Part shown: one piece after another, positions 46,401 through 52,892 of the stretch
Layout of the letters: every line of letters begins with the position of its first letter
Numbering within the stretch: the stretch's first letter is position 1
Assembly: GCF_026126405.1 (NCBI RefSeq)
Contig: NZ_JAFMTQ010000018.1
Location: 1-52,892 of the forward strand
Reading direction: 5' to 3'
Origin: Aureitalea sp. L0-47
Lineage (GTDB): Bacteria > Bacteroidota > Bacteroidia > Flavobacteriales > Flavobacteriaceae
DNA length: 52,892 nucleotides
Program-made: the position numbers and the translations under genes
The notes under the pieces: generated by a model
Databases searched by the model: none
Seen by the model: the letters and a program-made list of their open reading frames with translations, nothing else
Told to the model about the DNA's origin: nothing

Positions 46401-46438
46401 ATAAGAAAGACGAAGAAGAGGAAGAAGAGAAGAAATAG
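43427..46438 (+). CDS. secDF: Fused protein translocase subunit SecDF
   Basis: A 1003-residue fusion of SecD and SecF, which uses the proton motive force to pull proteins across the inner membrane after SecYEG. The SecD half has TM1 (about 8-26), the P1 domain with [14 protein letters not shown], an acidic insert (about 265-300), and TM2-6 with a [26 protein letters not shown] segment. The SecF half starts near 665 with FLGKRK, has [14 protein letters not shown], and ends with TM segments including [17 protein letters not shown], then an acidic-basic tail. The single-gene fusion is the usual form in Bacteroidota. Confidence 0.98.
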   Translation: [1003 protein letters not shown]

Positions 46439-46457
46439 TCTTCAGAAGATATTAAAT

Positions 46458-46486
46458 AAAAAACCCACGAATCTCGTGGGTTTTTT
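46458..46486 (+). terminator. Intrinsic terminator of secDF
   Basis: AAAAAACCCACGA pairs with TCGTGGGTTTTTT around a three-base loop. A/T tracts on both sides also allow function for the convergent DUF192 gene. Confidence 0.9.
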
Positions 46487-46507
46487 ATTTTTTAGAATTA
46501 AGACTTT

Positions 46508-46552
46508 GTCATTCTGAATTTAATTCAGAATCTGAAGCGAGTTCAGATTGAC
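46508..46552. repeat. REP-like nested palindromic element
   Basis: The stretch starts GTCA and ends TGAC, enclosing two hairpins: TTCTGAATT-T-AATTCAGAA and TCTGAA-N5-TTCAGA. It lies in the short space between the secDF terminator and the convergent DUF192 gene. Such 'GTCATTCTGAA...TTCAGAATC' units are common dispersed intergenic repeats in Flavobacteriaceae; only one copy was noticed in this window. Confidence 0.6.
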
Positions 46553-46588
46553 AAGATTGCACTTACAAATGGGTTTTTATCAACTAAA

Positions 46589-47077
46589 TCACTGCTTGCT
46601 CCAGTCCACTCTATCTCCAGCCGCTAGCGTCCATTTGTCGCTGAGTCCGGCATTCACTTCCAGTACATATTTGGCAGGCGCTTCTGAAGGGAGCGAAGTT
46701 TGATCGAGTGGTTTAGCATTCTTCTGTATGCTTACCACTTCGTTATCGGCATTGATGAAGATGATGTCAATTGAAAATTCCGTGTTCTTCATGTAGAATG
46801 ACCTGGGCGTCTCATTTTCAAAAATGAACAGCATTCCTCGGTTGTCTTGCATGCTTTTACGGTACATGAGTCCCGTTTGTGTTTCGTATTCACCTTCTGC
46901 GATCTCTATGTCGATGGTAGCGATCAGCGAGTCGGATTCGGCTTTCATCAACTTCAACTCTCCTTCTTTCTTGAAGGTCACTTCCTTGGTAATTGACTCT
47001 ACCTTCTTGTTCTCGTTACAGCTTTCAGTAGTAAATAAGAGGCCCAGAGCCAGGGCGCTTATCAAGATTCTTTTCAT
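46589..47077 (-). CDS. DUF192 lipoprotein
   Basis: A 162-residue lipoprotein (TESC lipobox; Cys20) with a DUF192 domain (about 45-160). Family marks visible are EYETQTGLMYRKSM, NRGMLFIFENETPRSFYMKNT and SIDIIFINADNEVVSI, with a closing YVLEVNAG. DUF192 proteins are small beta barrels of unknown role. The ATG overlaps the lgt stop by four bases, which ties expression to lipoprotein maturation genes. Confidence 0.92.
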   Translation of the reverse strand: MKRILISALALGLLFTTESCNENKKVESITKEVTFKKEGELKLMKAESDSLIATIDIEIAEGEYETQTGLMYRKSMQDNRGMLFIFENETPRSFYMKNTEFSIDIIFINADNEVVSIQKNAKPLDQTSLPSEAPAKYVLEVNAGLSDKWTLAAGDRVDWSKQ

Positions 47078-48006
47078 GGGGTAAACGTCTTATTTTTCGA
47101 TTTCATTAAAATATAGATCCCGGCAATGATAAACGGTATGCTTAATAACTGACCCGTATTGAGAATCCATTCTTCTCTGCCCGGCACCTGTACTTCCTTG
47201 AAGAATTCCACGATCAGACGGGTGGAAAATAAGAGGATGAGGAACCAGCCGAAAATAAATCCGGGATGCTGTTTTTTATTTGTCTTCCAATAAATGTACC
47301 AAAGCACAAGGAATGTGATAACATATCCGAAAGCTTCATAGAGCTGAGCAGGATGTCGGAATGGAATGGATGCCAGTATTTCAGCGAACTGAGGATCGCC
47401 TGCAATCGCATTATAGGCTTCGTTCGGGTTCTTTAAACCAGTTAAGCGCATTGCTGTCTCCGGATGCATGTCGTCTGCATTCCGAACGAGACGGACTCCC
47501 AACGGGAAATCACCCGATGGTCTTCCAACGATCTCGGAATTCATAAAATTACCCAAACGCACGAAGGCACCACCTATTGCTACAGTGATAACTACCCTGT
47601 CGAAGATCCACAATACAGGGTATTGAAGTTTCTTTCGGTTAAAATAGATTAGTGCTATGATTATTCCGATGGCCGCTCCATGACTCGCCAATCCCCTGAA
47701 GCCGGTAAATTCAAATTCGGGGACCGTCCTTATTGGCAAGAACACCGAGATCGGATCTTCCAGGAACAATTCAGCTTCATAGAAAATCACATGTCCAAGA
47801 CGTGCCCCCAAGAGGATGGCAACCACCATAAAAATGAAGAGACTGTCCAGTTTTTCCATTGGGATCTTCTCGTTCTTGAAGAATCGTTTCATGATGAACC
47901 ACCCAATAACAAAGGCGATCACGTAAGAAAGACTGTAAAAACGAATCATGAAAAACCCAAGGTCGATTCCTTCGATAGGATTCCAGGTGAAAGTCAGGAA
48001 TTGCAT
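47074..48006 (-). CDS. lgt: Prolipoprotein diacylglyceryl transferase
   Basis: A 310-residue inner-membrane enzyme that adds diacylglycerol from phosphatidylglycerol to the lipobox cysteine, the first step in maturing the many lipoproteins encoded in this window. Seven transmembrane helices are visible. The HGAAIG segment (catalytic His-Gly motif of TM3) and the Lgt signature GGAFVRLGNFMNSEIVGRPS are present, with a late HPAQLYEA motif. Lies in a run with yidD and cysS. Confidence 0.97.
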   Translation of the reverse strand: MQFLTFTWNPIEGIDLGFFMIRFYSLSYVIAFVIGWFIMKRFFKNEKIPMEKLDSLFIFMVVAILLGARLGHVIFYEAELFLEDPISVFLPIRTVPEFEFTGFRGLASHGAAIGIIIALIYFNRKKLQYPVLWIFDRVVITVAIGGAFVRLGNFMNSEIVGRPSGDFPLGVRLVRNADDMHPETAMRLTGLKNPNEAYNAIAGDPQFAEILASIPFRHPAQLYEAFGYVITFLVLWYIYWKTNKKQHPGFIFGWFLILLFSTRLIVEFFKEVQVPGREEWILNTGQLLSIPFIIAGIYILMKSKNKTFTP

Positions 48007-48060
48007 ATTCAGAAATTAGAAAAGGTTGCGTAAAGATAGAAAAGCATGACTGAACGAATG

Positions 48061-48312
48061 TTAAATATTTCTTTTCTTTTCTGAACCGGGAACAGGGTCG
48101 TAACCACTACCTCCCCACGGATTACAACTTAGAATTCTCTTGGTCGCCAACCAGCCACCTTTGAACAATCCGTGCAGCTGTAACGCCTCAATAGTGTAGT
48201 GCGAACAGGTAGGAGTATACCGGCAAGTAGAAGGAAATAAAGGCGAAATATATCGCTGATAGCCACGAATCAGGAGTACGAACGGGTATATCAGGATTTT
48301 TTTCAATGACAA
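48061..48312 (-). CDS. yidD: Membrane protein insertion efficiency factor YidD
   Basis: An 83-residue protein with the YidD signature: an N-terminal amphipathic helix, [22 protein letters not shown] (the conserved cysteines), and [13 protein letters not shown]. It helps YidC-dependent membrane insertion. No in-frame ATG exists between the conserved core and the stop upstream; the start must be TTG, either the one used here or a second TTG two codons later. Confidence 0.93.
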   Translation of the reverse strand: MSLKKILIYPFVLLIRGYQRYISPLFPSTCRYTPTCSHYTIEALQLHGLFKGGWLATKRILSCNPWGGSGYDPVPGSEKKRNI

Positions 48313-48355
48313 AAGTTTCGAGTTTAAAGATTTTATGATTTCGGACTTCCGACTT

Positions 48356-49840
48356 TCAACTCAAAGAATAAGTCGTTCCTTCTTTCCCATCCTTAAGCTG
48401 GATACCAACTTCTTTCAGCTCATCGCGTATCTTGTCGCTGGTCTCAAAGTCTTTGTTCGCCCTGGCTTTGTTCCTTAGATCTATCAATAGTTCGATAGCG
48501 CCGGAGAGCTTCCCGGAGTCATTGTTTCCTTCTGAAGAGATATCCAATAGTCCGAGCACATCGAAGATGAATCCGTGCATAGTAGCCTTGAGCAATTCAA
48601 GGTCTGCTTCGGAAATAGTTGCTTTTCCTTCCTTCACTGCGTTTACATGCTTGGCCGCTTCAAATAGTTGGGCAATGAGGATCGGACTGTTAAAATCGTC
48701 GTTCATTGCATCGTAGCAGGACTTCCTCCATGCGGCTACGTCGAAAGTACTTTCTGAAGCAGTAGGCAGGTTTCTAAGGTTTCGGTATGCATCCATCAAC
48801 CTGTTATATCCTTTTTCTGAAGCCTCCAGTGCATCGTTAGAGAAATCGAGAATACTTCGGTAGTGCGCCTGGTACATGAAAAATTTGGCTACGATAGGGG
48901 AAAAGGCCTTGCTTAAAACGTCGTTTTCTCCCGAAAACAATTCATTAGGCAGGATGTTGTTTCCCGTAGACTTTGCCATTTTCTTACCGTTCAAAGTAAG
49001 CATGTTGGCATGCATCCAATAGTTTACCGGACTCTCGTGATTGCAGGCCTCTGCCTGGGCGATCTCACACTCGTGGTGAGGGAATTTCAGGTCCATTCCA
49101 CCTCCGTGGATATCGAATTTGTTCCCAAGGTATTTGGTGCTCATGGCTGTACACTCGAGGTGCCAGCCCGGAAATCCGTCGCTCCAGGGTGATGGCCAGC
49201 GCATAATATGCTGTGGTTCCGCCTTCTTCCATAGTGCAAAGTCCTGGGGATTCTTCTTCTCGCTCTGAGCAGCTAGTTCACGGGTATTTGTGATCATTTC
49301 TTCCAGCTGACGCCCGCTCAGTTTACCGTATTCATTGTCTTCATTGAATTTCAGCACATCAAAGTACACAGAACCGTTTTTTTCGTAACCATATCCTTCT
49401 TCAATGATTTTCTCTACAATTCGGATCTGTTCGATAATATGACCGGTAGCAGTGGGTTCGATGCTTGGAGGGAATGCGTTGAAACGCGACATAACGTTGT
49501 GAAAGTCCACCGAATACTTTTGAACAACTTCCATAGGCTCAAGCTGCTCGATTCGTGCTTTTCTAAGAATCGGATCCTCGCCACTCTCACCATCGTTTTC
49601 GAGGTGCCCGGCATCGGTGATATTCCGCACATAGCGAACCTTGAACCCAAGGTGTTTCAGGTATCTGTAAACCAAATCGAACGAAAGAAAGGTCCTGCAA
49701 TTACCCATGTGAACATTACTGTATACGGTAGGTCCACAGACATACATACCAACGGCACCGTCGTGAATAGGAGTGAATTTTTCTTTCTTTTTTGAAAGAG
49801 AATTGTAGATGAACAATTCCTGTTGTTCGTATAATTTCAT
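48356..49840 (-). CDS. cysS: Cysteinyl-tRNA synthetase
   Basis: A 494-residue class I synthetase from the ATG of [14 protein letters not shown]; a GTG five codons earlier is less likely. The zinc and nucleotide-binding start is [16 protein letters not shown] (HIGH-type motif), the second zinc ligand region is [13 protein letters not shown] with the following HHECEIAQ, and the KMSKS loop is [12 protein letters not shown]-terminal DALR-type helical region closes it. It charges tRNA-Cys, using ATP. Situated after folE with a short gap. Confidence 0.97.
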   Translation of the reverse strand: MKLYEQQELFIYNSLSKKKEKFTPIHDGAVGMYVCGPTVYSNVHMGNCRTFLSFDLVYRYLKHLGFKVRYVRNITDAGHLENDGESGEDPILRKARIEQLEPMEVVQKYSVDFHNVMSRFNAFPPSIEPTATGHIIEQIRIVEKIIEEGYGYEKNGSVYFDVLKFNEDNEYGKLSGRQLEEMITNTRELAAQSEKKNPQDFALWKKAEPQHIMRWPSPWSDGFPGWHLECTAMSTKYLGNKFDIHGGGMDLKFPHHECEIAQAEACNHESPVNYWMHANMLTLNGKKMAKSTGNNILPNELFSGENDVLSKAFSPIVAKFFMYQAHYRSILDFSNDALEASEKGYNRLMDAYRNLRNLPTASESTFDVAAWRKSCYDAMNDDFNSPILIAQLFEAAKHVNAVKEGKATISEADLELLKATMHGFIFDVLGLLDISSEGNNDSGKLSGAIELLIDLRNKARANKDFETSDKIRDELKEVGIQLKDGKEGTTYSLS

Positions 49841-49886
49841 TTCAGATGGTTTCACTTTAGGTGAAAATAGTTGTGGAATCTTACCC

Positions 49887-50564
49887 TTAGAATTCAGTCT
49901 CTAATTTAATATAATCCAGGAAATCCCTTCGTACTTCAGGATCTTTAAATTTCCCGCCAAATTCACTGGTTACAGTACTGCTATCAATATCGCGAATTCC
50001 CCTTGAATTCACGCATAAATGCTTGGCGTCGATCACACAGGCTACATCTTCGGTTTTTAGTATCTTCTGAAGTTCCTTAACCACCTGCATCGTCAATCTT
50101 TCCTGTACCTGAGGTCGTTTCGCGAAATAATCCACGATACGGTTCATTTTGGAAAGGCCAACGACAGTTCCGTTAGATATATATGCAATATGGGCTTTTC
50201 CAACGATAGGAAGTAAATGGTGTTCGCAGGTAGAGTAGAGGGTGATGTTCTTCTCAACCAGCATTTCACCATATTTGTATTTATTCTCGAAGGTGGAAGC
50301 TTTCGGCTTGCGTTCTGGATGTAATCCTGCAAACAATTCCTGAACGAACATCTTTGCTACTCTGGTAGGCGTTCCTTTCAAGCTGTCATCAGTAAGGTCC
50401 AGCCCCAGAGTTTGCATGATATTTTTGATATCTTCTTTGATCCTGGCGATCTTTTCGATATCGCTTAACTCAAAGGCATCATCTCGCATGGGAGTATCCG
50501 TCGAGCTGCCCACATGATCATTGCCCATTGCTTCAGTTTCTTTGAGTTGTTTCTCCAAATCCAT
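49887..50564 (-). CDS. folE: GTP cyclohydrolase I
   Basis: A 225-residue enzyme converting GTP to 7,8-dihydroneopterin triphosphate, the first step of tetrahydrofolate synthesis. The C-terminal 180 residues are the conserved core: GTPTRVAKM, the zinc site [42 protein letters not shown], and the second Cys ligand in [11 protein letters not shown]. The N-terminal ~35 residues are a variable extension. First gene of the minus-strand run; a TATCTTTG box precedes it. Confidence 0.97.
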   Translation of the reverse strand: MDLEKQLKETEAMGNDHVGSSTDTPMRDDAFELSDIEKIARIKEDIKNIMQTLGLDLTDDSLKGTPTRVAKMFVQELFAGLHPERKPKASTFENKYKYGEMLVEKNITLYSTCEHHLLPIVGKAHIAYISNGTVVGLSKMNRIVDYFAKRPQVQERLTMQVVKELQKILKTEDVACVIDAKHLCVNSRGIRDIDSSTVTSEFGGKFKDPEVRRDFLDYIKLETEF

Positions 50565-50587
50565 TCGGTTTAAATTTAAACGAAGTG

Positions 50588-50595
50588 CAAAGATA
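50588..50595 (-). promoter_or_regulatory. -7 box of folE
   Basis: TATCTTTG on the minus strand, an exact TAnnTTTG match 24 bases before the folE ATG. A GTTTAAATTTAAAC palindrome lies between box and start. Confidence 0.65.
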
Positions 50596-50700
50596 CATAT
50601 TCGTCGATTGCTATGAAAAAGCCAGTTCAGCTATTTTCAGTCGATTAAAATAACAATTTCCTAAATTTTTCTTAATTTTCGCCCACATACCCCTAATCCT

Positions 50701-52892
50701 ATGAAGAAGTCTTACCCCACAAAACTGCTTACGCTTCTCGCGATACTATTTCTCTCGTTAAACGCTACTGCCCAAGGGCCCGGTTCCCTGTTCGTTGATG
50801 CAGGTCCGGATGTACTTGCCGACTGTGCCAACGGAGGATGTGCCGATATTACGGCAACCTTTCTGGAAACATTCGATACTTCAGGATTAACCTATACCGT
50901 TAATTCTATTCCCTACAACCCACCATTCCCATTCAACGGACTGGCCAACTCCCTGAATCCGAATATCGACGACGCATGGTCTGGTGTGGATACTTTACCA
51001 TTTGATTTTTGTTTCTTCGGAAACCTGGAGACCCAGTTCCAGGTGGGTTCTAATGGGGTGATTCGATTCGATGTAGATCCCGGAGACACTTCCAACGGCT
51101 GGTCTTTTACGGAAAACCTGCCTAACAATACCAATCCAACATTGGGCGAAGCCAATGTATTCACCCCCGGACATGATATCGATCCAAGTGTATCCACAAC
51201 GGAGGAAATTGCTTATGAGGTATTAGGCACCTTTCCAAATAGGGTTCTGGTGGTTTCGTATTTCGAAGTTCCGATGTACTCCGGAACATGTAACAGTTTG
51301 CTGGCAACACATATGGCGGTGTTCTATGAATTCAGCAATGTTATTGAAATATATATGCAGGATAAACCTTCCTGTCCGTCCTGGAATAGTGGAAACGCCG
51401 CTTTAGGAATTCAGAATGATGCCGGCGATACCGCCTATGTTCCTCCCGGAAGGAATACTTCGGATTCACCCTGGACGGCTACGAATGAAGCATGGAGCTT
51501 CTCTCCGGATGGCCCACCTACTTACGTTTTCGGATGGTATGATAGTATGGGTACTTTTATTTCCAACAGCCCGACCATAAATGTTTGTGTCTCAGGGACA
51601 GAGACCTTCGAAGCGCGTGTTACATGGACAAATACCTGTAATGGTGAAGTGGTAACCTTGTCGGATTTTGTAGATGTTACTTCAAACGCACCTTTCACCA
51701 TCGATCTTGGGCCGGATGTAGCTACTTGCAATCAAAGTGATATTACACTGGATGCAGACCCAGGTATTCCAGGGCTTTCATACGAATGGTTCATAAATGG
51801 TGTGTCTCAGGGACCTTCCACTATTAACGATAATACGTTCACTGTAACAGCTCCAAATTCCGCCACAGTGTCTGTTGAGGTTTTCGATCCTGCTGACCCT
51901 ACTTGCATAACCGGAGACTCCGTACAAATTGATTTCCTGGTACAGCCTGCAGCATTTCCGCCGGACGATTTGTTCCAATGCGATGACGGTGTGAATATGG
52001 GTATTTTCGATCTCACAGTCAATGACGCCGTTGTGATTGGCGGTCAAAACCCTGCACTTTTTAATATAACATACCACAATTCCTTGTTGGAGGCGAATAC
52101 TGGTGCCAATCCTATAGCCACACCAACTGCCTATATGATCGTGACGCCTCCTATAGAAACAGTTTGGGTGCGAATTGAAGATTTAACAGGCACTTGTTTT
52201 GAAGTGGAAGAGTTCCTTATCCAGTTTCAATCGGCGATGGCGGGACCCATGACCGATATCGTGGTGTGTGATGATGACGCTAATGGAATAGTTACTTTAG
52301 ATTTAGTATTACTGAAAAATCCTGAAGCTTTAGGAGCACAGAGTCCGTCGTTATTTTCGGTTTCATATCACCCCACCCAGGGAGATGCCGATGCAAATAC
52401 GAATGCGCATCCTAATCCATACGATGCTACGGCACCTTCTGAAACAATCTACGTTCGCGTAGAAAATAATGCAACTCCGGCTTGTTATGCAACCGATAGT
52501 TTTGTAGTGGATATTTTCGAAGTTCCTCCGGTAATTATTCCTACTCCTTTGGAAGTGTGTGATGAAATACCGAATGATGGTTTTGCTGAATTTGATCTTA
52601 CCTCTAAAGATGCCGAGATAACAGGAGGTAATCCGAATGCTTCGGTAACCTACCATTTAAGTTTTATGAGTGCTCAGGCGGCAACTTTCCCCCTTGCTAG
52701 CCCGTATACGAATGCAACAGCGGGTTTCCAGACGGTATTTGCACGTGTTGAAAACATAAATAATCCCGATTGCTTCGACATTGTTCCCTTGGATCTACAG
52801 GTGAACGATTCTCCTGCCATCACGGATCCTATTTCGGATTATTTCCTTTGCGACAATGACCAGGATGGTATTGAGGTATTTGATCTAACGAC
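50701..52892 (+). CDS. Large secreted repeat protein of the gliding/T9SS cargo type (3' end outside window)
   Basis: An open frame of 730 codons with no stop before the window ends. The signal peptide is MKKSYPTKLLTLL...NATAQ. The first mature domain has the nidogen-like/choice-of-anchor pattern (IDDAWSGVDTLPFDFCFFG; VGSNGVIRFDV; ALGIQND). Ig-like domains with DLGPDVATCNQ follow, and then tandem ~85-residue repeats with '[FV]-x-[LV]-C-D-[DN]-x-x-[DN]-G' openings and 'YHxSxxxA...P-x-x-[YF]-x-[NA]' middles. This layout is typical of very large gliding-motility or type IX-secreted adhesins with a C-terminal sorting domain, which would lie beyond the window. Confidence 0.9.
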   Translation, partial: MKKSYPTKLLTLLAILFLSLNATAQGPGSLFVDAGPDVLADCANGGCADITATFLETFDTSGLTYTVNSIPYNPPFPFNGLANSLNPNIDDAWSGVDTLPFDFCFFGNLETQFQVGSNGVIRFDVDPGDTSNGWSFTENLPNNTNPTLGEANVFTPGHDIDPSVSTTEEIAYEVLGTFPNRVLVVSYFEVPMYSGTCNSLLATHMAVFYEFSNVIEIYMQDKPSCPSWNSGNAALGIQNDAGDTAYVPPGRNTSDSPWTATNEAWSFSPDGPPTYVFGWYDSMGTFISNSPTINVCVSGTETFEARVTWTNTCNGEVVTLSDFVDVTSNAPFTIDLGPDVATCNQSDITLDADPGIPGLSYEWFINGVSQGPSTINDNTFTVTAPNSATVSVEVFDPADPTCITGDSVQIDFLVQPAAFPPDDLFQCDDGVNMGIFDLTVNDAVVIGGQNPALFNITYHNSLLEANTGANPIATPTAYMIVTPPIETVWVRIEDLTGTCFEVEEFLIQFQSAMAGPMTDIVVCDDDANGIVTLDLVLLKNPEALGAQSPSLFSVSYHPTQGDADANTNAHPNPYDATAPSETIYVRVENNATPACYATDSFVVDIFEVPPVIIPTPLEVCDEIPNDGFAEFDLTSKDAEITGGNPNASVTYHLSFMSAQAATFPLASPYTNATAGFQTVFARVENINNPDCFDIVPLDLQVNDSPAITDPISDYFLCDNDQDGIEVFDLT

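Overview
The window looks like chromosomal DNA of a marine-type Flavobacteriaceae (Bacteroidota). The reasons are moderate GC content, many Spase II lipoproteins and short signal peptides, and TonB-dependent receptors with FecI/FecR regulators. It also has a fused SecDF, the -33/-7 promoter pattern TTTG-N19-TAnnTTTG ahead of housekeeping genes, and a large secreted surface protein at the right edge. No rRNA, tRNA, CRISPR array, phage or insertion sequence was seen, and no gene-free stretch exceeds 300 bases.

Layout. 1-120: tail of a probable SusD-like protein. 168-7398: a minus-strand cluster with a four-repeat Ig-like secreted protein, a small secreted protein, two tandem TPR histidine kinases, a LuxR-type response regulator and a lipoprotein. 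7572-9480: three small secreted proteins, two of them paralogous. 9611-16017: trans-envelope signalling locus 1, with ECF sigma, FecR and STN-type TonB receptor on the minus strand and two repeat lipoproteins divergently on the plus strand. 16253-24908: locus 2, with the same sigma-FecR-receptor order, then an M28 peptidase and a lipoprotein, and divergently a lipoprotein paralogous to that of locus 1, followed by a four-domain fasciclin lipoprotein. 25001-29509: small envelope proteins including a DUF4349 protein. 29792-32016: ffh and folD. 32013-40000: AI-2E-type permease, CHIPPG-motif peptide, VOC protein, AprA-like methyltransferase, SnoaL proteins, HerA-like ATPase, exported RidA and DUF2911. 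40277-46438: gyrB, mdh, secDF. 46589-50564: minus-strand folE-cysS-yidD-lgt-DUF192 run. 50701 to the end: start of a very large secreted repeat protein, cut by the window edge.

The main discovery candidate lies in 9611-24908. Two paralogous sigma/FecR/TonB-receptor loci each carry a divergent lipoprotein with a shared, apparently undescribed four-cysteine 'PI-repeat' domain. The FecR operon and the lipoprotein of each locus are preceded by the same promoter-like element, GGTAGG-N16-YTGTTWWAY, at exactly conserved spacing (four copies). A fifth near-match stands before the fasciclin gene. The sigma genes carry ordinary TATATTTG boxes instead. I infer two insulated surface-signalling regulons. 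In each, a receptor with an STN domain senses a ligand, FecR relays this to the sigma factor, and the sigma factor switches on the receptor operon together with its surface lipoprotein; one of the two probably also controls the fasciclin adhesin. Function and ligand are unknown.
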